Shown in pieces: positions 23,319 to 32,033 of a stretch of 42,955 bases of DNA. The notes under the pieces are model-generated. The model saw nothing but the letters and a program-made list of their open reading frames with translations. It did not search any database and was not told the DNA's origin. The DNA is from Paracoccus fontiphilus (GTDB lineage Bacteria; Pseudomonadota; Alphaproteobacteria; Rhodobacterales; Rhodobacteraceae). The number at the start of each line of letters is the position of its first letter. Positions within the stretch are counted from its first letter, which is position 1. The DNA is taken from the NCBI RefSeq assembly GCF_017356265.1, contig NZ_JAFNAW010000031.1, positions 1-42,955 of the forward strand. The letters run 5' to 3'. Made by a program: the position numbers and the translations under genes.

Positions 23319-24458
23319 ATGTCCTATCTGAACTATTCCGTTGCCCAGACCCCGACGGGGCTTCGCAAGATCCTGTATCTGAACTGGCCGCTGGTCTTTC
23401 TGATCGCGGCGGTGGCCTCGATCGGGTTCCTGATGCTGGTGTCGGTCGCGGGCGGCCGCGTGGAGACCTGGGCCGAGCCGCAGATGTACCGCTTCGCCGC
23501 CGGCATGGTCATCATGATCGCGCTGGCCTTCGTGCCGATGTGGTTCTGGCGCGGGATCTCGATCCCGGCCTATGTCTGCTGCTTCCTGCTGCTGGTCGCC
23601 GTGGAACTGGTGGGCACCATCGGCATGGGCGCGCAGCGCTGGATCGACATCGGCCCGATCCGGCTGCAACCGTCCGAGCTGATGAAGATCTCGCTCGTGC
23701 TGCTGCTGGCGGCCTATTACGACTGGCTGCCGCAGCGGCGGGTGTCGCATCCCCTGTGGGTGCTGATCCCGGTCGTCCTGATCCTGGCGCCGACCGGCCT
23801 GGTGCTGATCCAGCCCGACCTGGGCACCTCGATCATGCTGGTGGCCGGGGGCGGCATCGTGATGTTCGCGGCGGGCGTGTCCTTGTGGTATTTCGCCGTC
23901 GTGATCGCCGCCGGCGTGGGCCTGGTCGCCACCGTGCTGGAAAGCCGGGGGACCGACTGGCAGTTGCTCAAGGACTATCAGTTCCGCCGCATCGACACCT
24001 TCCTGGACCCGACCGCCGACCCCCTGGGTGCCGGCTACAACATCATCCAGAGCCAGATCGCCCTGGGGTCGGGCGGCTGGTCGGGCAGGGGCTTCATGCA
24101 GGGCACGCAGTCGCGGCTGAACTTCCTGCCCGAAAAGCACACCGACTTCATCTTCACCGTGCTGGCCGAGGAGTTCGGCTTCGTCGGCGCCATGTCGCTG
24201 CTGGGGCTTTACACGCTGATCATCGGCTTCTGCCTGTATTCCGCGCTGTCGAACCGCGACCGCTTCGCCGCGCTGATCACCGTGGGCATCAGCGGCACGT
24301 TCTTCCTGTATTTCTCGATCAACATGGCGACGGTCATGGGAATGCTTCCCGCCAAGGGCTCTCCGCTGCCGCTGGTCAGCTATGGGGGGACGTCGCTGAT
24401 GATCCTGATGCTGGGCTTCGGGCTGGTGCAGGCCGCCCATGTCCACCGGCCACGATGA
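23319..24458 (+). CDS. rodA: Rod shape-determining protein RodA (SEDS glycosyltransferase)
   Basis: Polytopic SEDS-family peptidoglycan polymerase of the elongasome, partner of PBP2. The 379-residue protein has about ten membrane helices. Family motifs are GMGAQRWIDIGPIRLQPSEL, LIQPDLGTSIMLVAGG, FLPEKHTDFIFTVLAEEFGF (catalytic Asp expected in the periplasmic loop nearby) and the C-terminal GMLPAKGSPLPLVSYGGTSL. It starts 5 bases after mrdA. Confidence 0.95.
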   Translation: MSYLNYSVAQTPTGLRKILYLNWPLVFLIAAVASIGFLMLVSVAGGRVETWAEPQMYRFAAGMVIMIALAFVPMWFWRGISIPAYVCCFLLLVAVELVGTIGMGAQRWIDIGPIRLQPSELMKISLVLLLAAYYDWLPQRRVSHPLWVLIPVVLILAPTGLVLIQPDLGTSIMLVAGGGIVMFAAGVSLWYFAVVIAAGVGLVATVLESRGTDWQLLKDYQFRRIDTFLDPTADPLGAGYNIIQSQIALGSGGWSGRGFMQGTQSRLNFLPEKHTDFIFTVLAEEFGFVGAMSLLGLYTLIIGFCLYSALSNRDRFAALITVGISGTFFLYFSINMATVMGMLPAKGSPLPLVSYGGTSLMILMLGFGLVQAAHVHRPR

Positions 24459-24468
24459 CGGAGCCACG

Positions 24469-25392
24469 ATGATGCGCGTCCTGTTCGCCGCCCCCGATGC
24501 GCTGTGGCCCGAATGGGCGCCCATCCTGACCCGGCTTGCGCCCGAGATGGAGCTGCTGCGCCCCGATGCTGCGACCGCCGACGCCGCCAGCATCGACGCG
24601 ATCATCTATGCGCCCGGCGGTCCCGTCGACGACCTGTCGCCCTTCGTGAACGCCCGGCTGGTGCAAAGCCTGTGGGCCGGGGTCGAACGCATCGTCACCA
24701 ATCCCACGCTGACCCAGCCCCTGGCGCGGATGGTCGATCCGGGGCTGGCGCGCGGCATGGCGGAATACTGCACCGGCTGGGCCATGCGCGCGCATCTGGG
24801 CATGGACCGTTATCTGCAGGACGGCGTCTGGCGCCACGGCCTGACCCCGCCGCTCGCGGATGCGCGGCAGGTGACGATCCTGGGCATGGGCGAACTGGGA
24901 CGCAGCGTCGCGGCGATGCTGCAAGGGATCGGCTTTCCCGTCGCGGGCTTCAGCGCGTCGGGACGGGCGATCCGGGGCGTTCAGGTGTTCGGGCCGGACG
25001 GGCTGGACCGCGCCCTGTCGCGGACCGAGATCCTGATCAACCTTCTTCCCGATACGCCCCGGACGCGCGGCCTGCTGGATGCGGCCCGACTGGCGCGGCT
25101 GCCGCAAGGCGCCTGGCTGATCAACCCCGGTCGCGGCACGGTTCTGGACGACGATGCCCTGCTGGCGGCGCTTGACGGCAACCGCCTGGGCCGGGCCGTC
25201 CTGGACGTCTTCCGGGTCGAGCCGCTGCCCCCGGATCATCCGTTCTGGTCCCATCCTCGCGTCATCGTGACGCCCCATATCGCCGCCGAGACGCGGGTCG
25301 AGACCGCCGCGCTCGTGGCGGTCGAGAACCTGCGCCGCGCCTTGTCAGGCCGCCCCATCCTGCATCTGGTGGACCGGACAAAAGGTTACTGA
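24469..25392 (+). CDS. D-isomer-specific 2-hydroxyacid dehydrogenase (glyoxylate/hydroxypyruvate reductase A-like)
   Basis: NAD(P)-dependent reductase of glyoxylate, hydroxypyruvate or related 2-oxo acids, 307 residues. Features are a Rossmann fold with GMGELGRSVAAMLQGIGFPV, the NLLPDTPRTRGLLDAARLAR segment, INPGRGTVLDDDALLAALD (Arg of the substrate site), and a catalytic His in VIVTPHIAAET preceded by the DVFRVEPLPPDHPFW Glu segment. This layout resembles E. coli GhrA. A GGAG lies before ATG-ATG at 24469/24472; a longer start at 24439 would overlap rodA by 20 bases and has weaker support. It may be the last gene of the mre-rod transcript. Confidence 0.88.
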   Translation: MMRVLFAAPDALWPEWAPILTRLAPEMELLRPDAATADAASIDAIIYAPGGPVDDLSPFVNARLVQSLWAGVERIVTNPTLTQPLARMVDPGLARGMAEYCTGWAMRAHLGMDRYLQDGVWRHGLTPPLADARQVTILGMGELGRSVAAMLQGIGFPVAGFSASGRAIRGVQVFGPDGLDRALSRTEILINLLPDTPRTRGLLDAARLARLPQGAWLINPGRGTVLDDDALLAALDGNRLGRAVLDVFRVEPLPPDHPFWSHPRVIVTPHIAAETRVETAALVAVENLRRALSGRPILHLVDRTKGY

Positions 25393-25502
25393 CGTCCGGT
25401 CGGACTAACATTCGCTAATCCGCAGGCGGGAAAAGCGGTATTGCGGCCGTTTGGCAATGACCGCTATGTCTGGGCGAATATGACCATTCTGGCGGATCGG
25501 TG

Positions 25503-26033
25503 ATGCATGACGGCACCCTTCGTCGCGCGTTGATGACGGAAACGCGCGACCTGCACGATACGCTGGACCGAGAAGTCGGGGTTTTCGGCGACGCTGCCGC
25601 CTATGGCGCCTTCCTGACGGGCAGCCATGGCTTTCGTGCGGCCATCGAGCCGAGCCTTTTGCAGGATGCGGGTTGGCAGGTCGATCCGCTGGTTCCCCTG
25701 ATCGCCCGGGATCTGGCCGATCTGGGCCTGCCCGTTCCGCCCGCCGCCGATCCGCTGCCGCTGCCGACGCCCGCCGCCAGGGCCGCCGCCTGCTACGTCC
25801 TCGAGGGATCGGCGCTTGGCGGACGGCTGCTGGCGCGGCGCGCGGCGGCGCTGGGCTATACCGCGGATCATGGCGCGCGGCACCTGGCCGCGCAGACGGC
25901 GTCGAACACGCGCTGGCGCCGCTTCCTGGAATGGCTGGAGGCGGGCGATTTCCCCGCGGCCGAGGCAGGCGCGGCCGCCCGCGACGTCTTCGCGCTGGCG
26001 CTGCGGTCCTATGGTCCGAGGGCAGTCGCATGA
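25503..26033 (+). CDS. bphO: Heme oxygenase (biliverdin-producing, BphO-type)
   Basis: Cleaves heme to biliverdin IX-alpha, CO and iron; biliverdin is the chromophore of bacteriophytochromes. The 176-residue protein has the proximal His in TRDLHDTLDREVG (His18 region) and the GSALGGRLLARRA segment, the counterpart of the distal-helix glycine motif GSTLGG. This is the short bacterial HemO/BphO form without a membrane tail. It overlaps the phytochrome gene by ATGA, so the enzyme and its user are coupled. The start is the ATG at 25503; a GTG one codon earlier is possible. Confidence 0.85.
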   Translation: MHDGTLRRALMTETRDLHDTLDREVGVFGDAAAYGAFLTGSHGFRAAIEPSLLQDAGWQVDPLVPLIARDLADLGLPVPPAADPLPLPTPAARAAACYVLEGSALGGRLLARRAAALGYTADHGARHLAAQTASNTRWRRFLEWLEAGDFPAAEAGAAARDVFALALRSYGPRAVA

Positions 26034-28597
26034 TGCAGCCTCCCGTGTCCGATCTGGCGCTGGCGGGCAAGCCGATCAACCTGACGAATTGCGATCGCGA
26101 GCCGATCCACATTCCCGGCAGCATCCAGCCGCATGGTTGCCTGCTGGCCTGCGACCACCTGGCCCGCACCGTCCAGTTCCGTTCCGAAAACGCCGCGAGC
26201 CTGCTGAAGCTGGCCGTCGATCCGCTGGACCAGCGGCTGGCCGACGTGATCGGGGCCGAGGCCACCCACACGCTTCTGAACGCGCTGGCCGTGTCCGGCA
26301 ACCGCCCGCGCCCGGCCCTGGTCTTCGACCTGATCGTCAACGGCACCGGCTTCGACGTCACCATCCACCGCTATGACAACCGCACCATCATCGAGTTCGA
26401 GCCGGTCTCGCCGCGCTTGGGCCAGGTCATCAGCATGTCGCGCACCGTCATCGAGCGGCTGCGCCTGACCCAGGATGTCGCCCAGCTGGTCGAGCAGTCG
26501 GCCATGCTGATGCAGGCGCAACTGGGCTATGACCGGGTGATGGTCTACCAGCTGGGCGAGGATGGCGCGGGCAAGGTCGTGGCCGAGGCGAAGCTGGACC
26601 GGCACGAAAGCTTTCGCGGCCAGTATTTCCCCGCCGGCGACATTCCCCAGCAGGCCCGCGCGCTATATGTGCAGAACCCGATCCGGGTGATCGGCGACGC
26701 CTCGTTCGCGCCGGTGCCGATCCTGGGCCTCGATCCGCTGGCCGATCCGCTGGACCTGTCCTATGCCCATCTGCGCAGCGTCTCGCCCATTCATTGCGAA
26801 TACCTGCGCAACATGGGGGTGGCGGCCTCGATGTCGGTGTCGATCATCATCGACGGGGCGCTGTGGGGGCTGATCGCCTGCCACCATTATTCGCCCAAGG
26901 TCCTGAGCATGGCCGACCGCGCCGCCGCCGAGATGGTGGGCGAGTTCTTCTCGATGCACCTGGACGCGCTGCACCGCAGACACGCCCGCGACGCAGAACT
27001 GACGGCCCGGCGCGCGCTTGACGACCTGCTGGTCAACGCCGTCAGGTCCGAGGAGGTGGGTCCCGCGCTGCAGGGCCGCCTGCGGGAACTGGGAGACCTG
27101 ATCCCCTCGGACGGGGTCGCGCTGTGGTTCGACGGCGTCTGGTCGGCAGCGGGCTGTGCGCCCTCGGAAACGCAGGCGGACCCCATCTTGGCCCTGGCGG
27201 GCGGCTTGTCGGAAGGCAGCGTCTTCCACACCAACTGCCTGTCGGACCTGCTGCCGGACGCGCCGGACCTGACCGCGCTGGCGGCGGGGGTGATGATCAT
27301 TCCGCTGTCGAAGATGCCCCGCGACTTCCTGTTCTACTTCCGCAGGGAGGCCGTCCAGACCCTGGACTGGGCCGGGGACCCGACCAAGACCTATGAGACG
27401 GGCAAGTTCGGCACCCGCCTGACGCCCCGGGGCAGCTTCGCGGTCTGGAAGGAAACCGTCCGCGACAGGTGCCATCCCTGGACCGAGGCGGACCGCCGCT
27501 TCGCCGAAGCCCTGCGCCTTGCCGTGGTCGAGGTGCTGCTGTTCAACAGCGAGATGCTGGCCGAGGAACGCACCCGCGCCGACATCCGGCAGCGCGTGCT
27601 GAACCGGGAACTGAACCACCGGGTCAAGAACATCCTGGCCGTCATCCAGTCGCTGGTCAGCCGCAAGCCCGACGACGGCGAGACGCTGGACGGCTATGCC
27701 AACGCCCTGCGCGGCCGCATCCAGGCGCTGGCCTTTGCCCATGACCAGGTGGTCCGCGACGACGAGGGCGGGCTGCTGGGCGATCTTCTGGCGGCCGAGC
27801 TTGGACCCTATTCGGGCGAGGGCAGGGCGGTGCGCCTTGACGGCCCCGCCGTCGCGCTGGATGCCCGGGCCTTTTCCGTCATGGCGCTGATCTTTCACGA
27901 GATGGCGACGAATGCCGCGAAATACGGTGCCTTGTCGCGCCCGGATGGGCATCTTGCCGTCGCCTGGCACGTCGATGGCGCCGGGAACTGCCGCGTGGAC
28001 TGGACCGAGGACGGCTTGGAGGGGCTGACGCCCCCGACCCGGTCCGGCTTCGGCTCGGTCCTGATCGAGCAGTCGCTGCCGTTCGACCTGGACGGCGAAA
28101 GCCGGATCGAGTTCCGTCCGACCGGGGTCGCGGCCCAGTTCATGCTGCCCGCCCGCTTTGTGCGCGAAACCGTCGAGGCCCCGCTTCGGGCCAGCCCCGC
28201 CGCCCCGGCTCCCGGCGCGCCCTCTGCCTTGCCCCTGGCGGGACGGCGCATCCTGCTGGTCGAGGACCAGACCCTGATCGCCATGTCCCTGGAAGCCGAC
28301 CTGCAGGACCATGGCCTGCACGTCACGGGGCGCGCCGCCACGGTGGAGGCGGCCCTGTCGATGATCGACCAGGACCCGCCCGACCTCGCCGTTCTGGACG
28401 TGAACCTGGCGGACGAGGATTCTCTGCCGGTCGCCGAATGCCTGCGCGGGCGCGGCATCCCCTTCGTCTTCGCGACCGGCTACGGGGCGGATTTCGGCGC
28501 CTCGTCGGACTATGGGGCGACGCCCGTGGTCAGCAAGCCCTACCAAGTCCGCGAGATCCTGCGGAAGTTGGCCGAGGCCGAGGCCGCCCTCCGGTAA
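26030..28597 (+). CDS. bphP: Bacteriophytochrome: PAS-GAF-PHY photosensor, HWE-type histidine kinase and C-terminal receiver
   Basis: Red/far-red light receptor of 855 residues. Order: PAS with chromophore Cys21 (LTNCDREPIHIPGSIQPHG); GAF with YFPAGDIPQQAR (Asp204) and SPIHCEYLRNMGV (His255); PHY with PRDFLFYFRRE and the tongue motif PRGSFAVWKE. The kinase has H-box His530 (RELNHRVKNILAVIQSLV), N-box HEMATNAAKYG and the W-x-E of HWE kinases (DWTED). The receiver begins near residue 737 (RRILLVEDQTLIAMSLEADL) with phospho-acceptor Asp790 and a Lys in VVSKPYQ. The usual GAF motif is PASDIP; here Ser is Gly (PAGDIP). The true start is ATG 26030, overlapping bphO. Confidence 0.93.
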   Translation: MMQPPVSDLALAGKPINLTNCDREPIHIPGSIQPHGCLLACDHLARTVQFRSENAASLLKLAVDPLDQRLADVIGAEATHTLLNALAVSGNRPRPALVFDLIVNGTGFDVTIHRYDNRTIIEFEPVSPRLGQVISMSRTVIERLRLTQDVAQLVEQSAMLMQAQLGYDRVMVYQLGEDGAGKVVAEAKLDRHESFRGQYFPAGDIPQQARALYVQNPIRVIGDASFAPVPILGLDPLADPLDLSYAHLRSVSPIHCEYLRNMGVAASMSVSIIIDGALWGLIACHHYSPKVLSMADRAAAEMVGEFFSMHLDALHRRHARDAELTARRALDDLLVNAVRSEEVGPALQGRLRELGDLIPSDGVALWFDGVWSAAGCAPSETQADPILALAGGLSEGSVFHTNCLSDLLPDAPDLTALAAGVMIIPLSKMPRDFLFYFRREAVQTLDWAGDPTKTYETGKFGTRLTPRGSFAVWKETVRDRCHPWTEADRRFAEALRLAVVEVLLFNSEMLAEERTRADIRQRVLNRELNHRVKNILAVIQSLVSRKPDDGETLDGYANALRGRIQALAFAHDQVVRDDEGGLLGDLLAAELGPYSGEGRAVRLDGPAVALDARAFSVMALIFHEMATNAAKYGALSRPDGHLAVAWHVDGAGNCRVDWTEDGLEGLTPPTRSGFGSVLIEQSLPFDLDGESRIEFRPTGVAAQFMLPARFVRETVEAPLRASPAAPAPGAPSALPLAGRRILLVEDQTLIAMSLEADLQDHGLHVTGRAATVEAALSMIDQDPPDLAVLDVNLADEDSLPVAECLRGRGIPFVFATGYGADFGASSDYGATPVVSKPYQVREILRKLAEAEAALR

Positions 28598-28742
28598 TCC
28601 CGCAATGCAAGGCAGCTATGCCCGCGCAATTTTCCGCATGATCGGCATTCCGTCCGCGCACTGTTTGCGATAGCGCGGGTCGGCGCCGGCATCTTTCGCG
28701 ATGCGAACGGCGTCCTTTTGATGACAAGCGGACCACTGAACG

Positions 28743-30041
28743 ATGACTGATCAGACGATATCGGCGCCCGTCGCGGCGCGCGGCGGCAAACGCGTCAACT
28801 CTCCGGCGCGGGTGCTGCTGGCCAGCCTGATCGGCACGACGATCGAGTTCTTCGACTTCTACGTCTATGCGACTGCCGCCGTGCTGGTCTTCCCGACCCT
28901 GTTCTTCCCGGCCAGCGACGCGACCACGGCGCTGCTGGCGTCCTTCGCCACCTTTTCCATCGCGTTCTTCGCGCGGCCCTTCGGCGCCATCGTCTTCGGC
29001 CATTTCGGCGACCGGATCGGGCGCAAGGCCACGCTGGTCGCGGCGCTGCTGACGATGGGGATTTCCACCGTCGTGATCGGCCTGCTGCCGACCTATGCCC
29101 AGATCGGCGTCGCCGCCCCCGCGCTTCTGGCGCTGTGCCGGTTCGGCCAGGGCTTCGGCCTTGGCGGCGAATGGGGCGGGGCGGTCCTGCTGGCGACCGA
29201 AAACGCGCCCGAGGGCAAGCGAAGCTGGTACGGGATGTTCCCGCAGCTTGGCGCGCCGGTCGGGCTGTTCCTGTCCTCGGGCTTCTTCTGGGTGCTTCTG
29301 CACTTCATGAGCCAGGACGACCTGCTGGCCTGGGGCTGGCGGCTGCCCTTCCTGGCCTCGATCGTGCTGATCGTGATGGGCCTCTGGGTCCGCCTGTCGA
29401 TCACCGAGACGCCCGAATTCGCCGAGGCGGTGAAGAAAGAGGAACGCGTCTCGGTCCCGGTGGTGGAACTGTTCCGCAACCACAAGCGCAGCCTGTTCCT
29501 GGGCACCTTCGTCGCGCTGGTGACCTTCGTGCTGTTCTACATCTGCTCGGCCTGGCTTCTGTCCTATAACGTCAAGGTGCGCCAGATCGCCTTCACCGAC
29601 GCGCTGCTGATGCAGATCTACGGCTCGGTCGTGTTCGGCGTGGCGATCCCGCTGGCGGGCAAGGTGGCCGATGCGGTCGGGCGTCGCCCGTTCCTGATCG
29701 TCGTGACGGTGCTGATCGGCGGCTTCTCGTTCTTCCTGGCGCCGCTGATGGGCGGAGGCGAGGGCAGCCTTTACCTGTTCGTGACGCTGGGCATGTTCCT
29801 GATGGGCCTGACCTATGGCGTGATCGGGGCCGCCTTGGCCGCGCCCTTCCCGACGCGGGTGCGCTATACCGGGTCGTCGATCACCTTCAACTTCGCGGGG
29901 ATCTTCGGGGCCTCGCTTGCACCCTATGCCGCGACCTGGCTGCAGCAGAACCATGGCCTGACCCATGTGGGCTACTACATGGGGGCGGCGGCGGTGATCA
30001 CGCTTCTGTGCATCCTCGCCTCGGGCCGGGAAGAGGTCTGA
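28743..30041 (+). CDS. MFS transporter, metabolite:H+ symporter (MHS) family
   Basis: Inner-membrane proton-coupled transporter with about twelve helices, 432 residues. MHS signatures are visible: LIGTTIEFFDFYVYATAAVL near residue 30, then RPFGAIVFGHFGDRIGRKAT (the MFS motif between helices 2 and 3) and FGQGFGLGGEWGGAVLLATE. Members carry shikimate, proline/betaine, citrate or alpha-ketoglutarate; the substrate here cannot be fixed. The gene stands alone with 145 bases to bphP and ends in a strong terminator. Confidence 0.9.
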   Translation: MTDQTISAPVAARGGKRVNSPARVLLASLIGTTIEFFDFYVYATAAVLVFPTLFFPASDATTALLASFATFSIAFFARPFGAIVFGHFGDRIGRKATLVAALLTMGISTVVIGLLPTYAQIGVAAPALLALCRFGQGFGLGGEWGGAVLLATENAPEGKRSWYGMFPQLGAPVGLFLSSGFFWVLLHFMSQDDLLAWGWRLPFLASIVLIVMGLWVRLSITETPEFAEAVKKEERVSVPVVELFRNHKRSLFLGTFVALVTFVLFYICSAWLLSYNVKVRQIAFTDALLMQIYGSVVFGVAIPLAGKVADAVGRRPFLIVVTVLIGGFSFFLAPLMGGGEGSLYLFVTLGMFLMGLTYGVIGAALAAPFPTRVRYTGSSITFNFAGIFGASLAPYAATWLQQNHGLTHVGYYMGAAAVITLLCILASGREEV

Positions 30042-30049
30042 GCGGACAA

Positions 30050-30072
30050 GGCGGCCCCCGGGCCGCCTTTTT
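30050..30072 (+). terminator. Rho-independent terminator after the MHS transporter
   Basis: GGCGGCCC (30050-30057), a short loop, GGGCCGCC (30060-30067) and TTTTT, starting 8 bases after the stop codon. Confidence 0.9.
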
Positions 30073-30136
30073 CATCCTTGCGCATCCCCTCGGGCTGTTC
30101 GATGGGGCGCGTGAACCATCGGAAAGGTGCGGCGGG

Positions 30137-31183
30137 ATGATAAGCGGTTTGCGTGTGCGGCAGGCGGTCACGCTGTCGGTCGGCGTTGTCGGCACGGCCC
30201 TGTTCTGGCTGCTGAACCTGCCGCTGCCCTTCCTGTTCGGTCCCATGATCGCGTCGCTGGTCGCGGCCCTGACCGGGGTGCGGCTGATCGGGCTTGGCCC
30301 CGTTTCCGTCGCGGCGCGGTCGGTGCTGGGCGTGGCCATCGGCGCGGCCGTCACGCCCGCGCTTGTGGCGGACCTGCCGTCGATGCTGGCCTCGGTCGCG
30401 ATCATCCCCTTCTATATCGCCGCCATCGGCCTGATCGGCGTGCCCTTCTTCCGCCGCGTCGTGGGCTTCGACCTGGTCACGGCCTTCTACGCCGCGATGC
30501 CGGGCGGGGCGGCCGACATGACGATCTTCGGGGCCGAGGCGGGGGCGAACGTGCGCCAGGTCTCGCTGGTCCATGTCACGCGGCTGCTGGTCATCATGGT
30601 GGTCGGACCGCTGCTGCTGGTCAGCGTTTACGGCGTGGAACTGACCCATCCGGTCGGGCAGCCCGCCGCCGACATCCCCTGGTCCGAGCTTCTGATCATG
30701 ATCGCCGCGGCCCTTGTCGGCTGGAAGGCCGCGGAACGGATCGGCCTGTTCGGCGCGGCGATCCTGGGGCCGCTGATCGTCGCGGCCGCCCTGTCGCTGG
30801 CGGGCGTGCTGCACATGCGCCCCCCGCGCGAGGCGCTGCTGGCCGCGCAGTTCCTGATCGGCATCAGCATCGGCGTCAGCTACGTCGGCGTCACCCTGCG
30901 CGAATTGCGCGAAACCGTGGCGGGCGGCGCGGTCTTCGTGCTGATCCTGGCCGTGCTGGCGGGTGCCGTGACCGAATTCGTGACGGTGACCGGCCTTGCC
31001 CCGCCGGTCGAGGGGTTCCTGGCCTTCATGCCGGGCGGCCAGGCCGAGATGTCGATGCTGGCGCTGATCGCGGGGGCCGATCTCAGCTTCGTGGTGGTCC
31101 ACCACATCATCCGCGTGATCCTGGTCCTGACCGGGGCGCCGATCCTGTTCCGGCTGATGCGGCGCCGCCGGAACCAGTCGTAG
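30137..31183 (+). CDS. AbrB family membrane protein (COG3180, duplicated AbrB_dup domain)
   Basis: A 348-residue, very hydrophobic protein of the group often labelled AbrB or putative ammonia monooxygenase. It is not related to the Bacillus DNA-binding AbrB. Two repeats of about 155 residues are visible: LPLPFLFGPMIASLVAALTG in the first matched by GLFGAAILGPLIVAAALSLA in the second, and FYAAMPGGAADMTIFGAEAG matched by FLAFMPGGQAEMSMLALIAG. Around ten membrane helices are expected. The duplication suggests a transporter-like fold; the function is unknown. The start at 30137 has a GGCGGG just upstream. Confidence 0.85.
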   Translation: MISGLRVRQAVTLSVGVVGTALFWLLNLPLPFLFGPMIASLVAALTGVRLIGLGPVSVAARSVLGVAIGAAVTPALVADLPSMLASVAIIPFYIAAIGLIGVPFFRRVVGFDLVTAFYAAMPGGAADMTIFGAEAGANVRQVSLVHVTRLLVIMVVGPLLLVSVYGVELTHPVGQPAADIPWSELLIMIAAALVGWKAAERIGLFGAAILGPLIVAAALSLAGVLHMRPPREALLAAQFLIGISIGVSYVGVTLRELRETVAGGAVFVLILAVLAGAVTEFVTVTGLAPPVEGFLAFMPGGQAEMSMLALIAGADLSFVVVHHIIRVILVLTGAPILFRLMRRRRNQS

Positions 31184-31206
31184 GGTGGGGTTCCACCCCG
31201 CCACCC
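31183..31206. terminator. Hairpin between the converging AbrB-type and matR genes
   Basis: GGGTGG and CCACCC flank an inner GGGGT-tcc-ACCCC stem. It lies in the 24 bases between two facing stop codons. There is no clear T-tract, so its strength as a terminator is uncertain. Confidence 0.4.
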
Positions 31207-31207
31207 C

Positions 31208-31915
31208 CTAGGCCAGCGTCTGCCGCAGCACCGCGATCAGGTCGTGGAAGCGGTCCCCCTGGACGATCACATGATCGCGCAGCGCCTGTGCCGCCCGGTC
31301 CCCGTCCCCCGCCTCGATGGCCGAGACGATGGCGTCGTGTTCGACGAAGGACCGGCCCATCCGGTTCCGGACCTGCAGCTGCATCCGGCGATAGGGTTGC
31401 AGCATCGCGTGCAGCCGCGCGGCTTCCTGCGTCAGGAAGGCGTTATGCGTCGCCCGATAGATGCAGTGGTGGAATTCCGAATTGCGCGCATAATAGGCCT
31501 CGACCTCGCCGGCCTCGGCCAGGCGGCGGCAATCGTCGTGGACCCGCCGGAAGGCCTCCAGTTCGGCCTCGCTGATGCGGCGGGCGGCCAAGCGGCCGCA
31601 GCTTGCCTCGATCTCGGCCATGACCTCGAAGCGTTCGGCCAGTTCCTCGGGCGACCACTGCGTGACGAAGGTGCCGCGCTTGGGCATGACGCGCACAAGG
31701 CCCGAGGCCTCCAGTTGCTGGAACGCCTCGCGGATGGGGGTGCGGGAACAGTCGAACTCGCGCTCCAGCGCCTCGGGGTCCAGCCGCGTGCCGGGCAGGA
31801 AGCGGCCCTCGACGATGGCGTCCTCCAGGGCACGCCGGATGCGCAATGTATTCGGAACGCTTGCCAAGGCCAGATCCTCCGTTCCGGCCATCATAGCGAT
31901 GCGGTCTGGAAACAT
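31208..31915 (-). CDS. matR: GntR family (FCD subfamily) transcriptional regulator, likely MatR
   Basis: A 235-residue regulator. The N-terminal GntR winged helix (about residues 20-90) includes LRIRRALEDAIVEGRFLPGT, LEREFDCSRTPIREAFQQLE and ASGLVRVMPKRGTFV. The C-terminal FCD helical domain (about 100-230) contains HDDCRRLAEAGEVEAYYARN and EFHHCIYRATHN, whose His/Asp residues fit the usual metal site of this class. It is divergent from matC, 118 bases apart, with a palindrome between. In Rhizobium the malonate operon is controlled by a GntR protein named MatR; the same role here is inferred from context. Confidence 0.82.
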   Translation of the reverse strand: MFPDRIAMMAGTEDLALASVPNTLRIRRALEDAIVEGRFLPGTRLDPEALEREFDCSRTPIREAFQQLEASGLVRVMPKRGTFVTQWSPEELAERFEVMAEIEASCGRLAARRISEAELEAFRRVHDDCRRLAEAGEVEAYYARNSEFHHCIYRATHNAFLTQEAARLHAMLQPYRRMQLQVRNRMGRSFVEHDAIVSAIEAGDGDRAAQALRDHVIVQGDRFHDLIAVLRQTLA

Positions 31916-31928
31916 CCATCATCCATTC

Positions 31929-31942
31929 TGTTATATACAACA
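31929..31942. promoter_or_regulatory. Candidate GntR/MatR operator
   Basis: TGTTATATACAACA, an inverted repeat matching at 12 of 14 positions, placed 14 bases upstream of the matR start in the matR-matC intergenic region. AT-rich palindromes of this size with a TGT...ACA frame are typical FCD-GntR sites. Binding would let MatR control both itself and matCAB. Confidence 0.55.
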
Positions 31943-32033
31943 CGGGATGGCGCGCGTATAACGGCAGGGGGAGGAGGATTCGTGTGGAGGCGGGTCCGCC
32001 TGTCGGTTGTGCAGGAAAAAAGGGGAAAGCCGC

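Noticed and set aside
25393..25502. PpsR/CrtJ-type TGT-N12-ACA sites upstream of the heme oxygenase/phytochrome pair
   Set aside because: The nearest candidate reads TGT-N12-GAC, so the motif is not complete.
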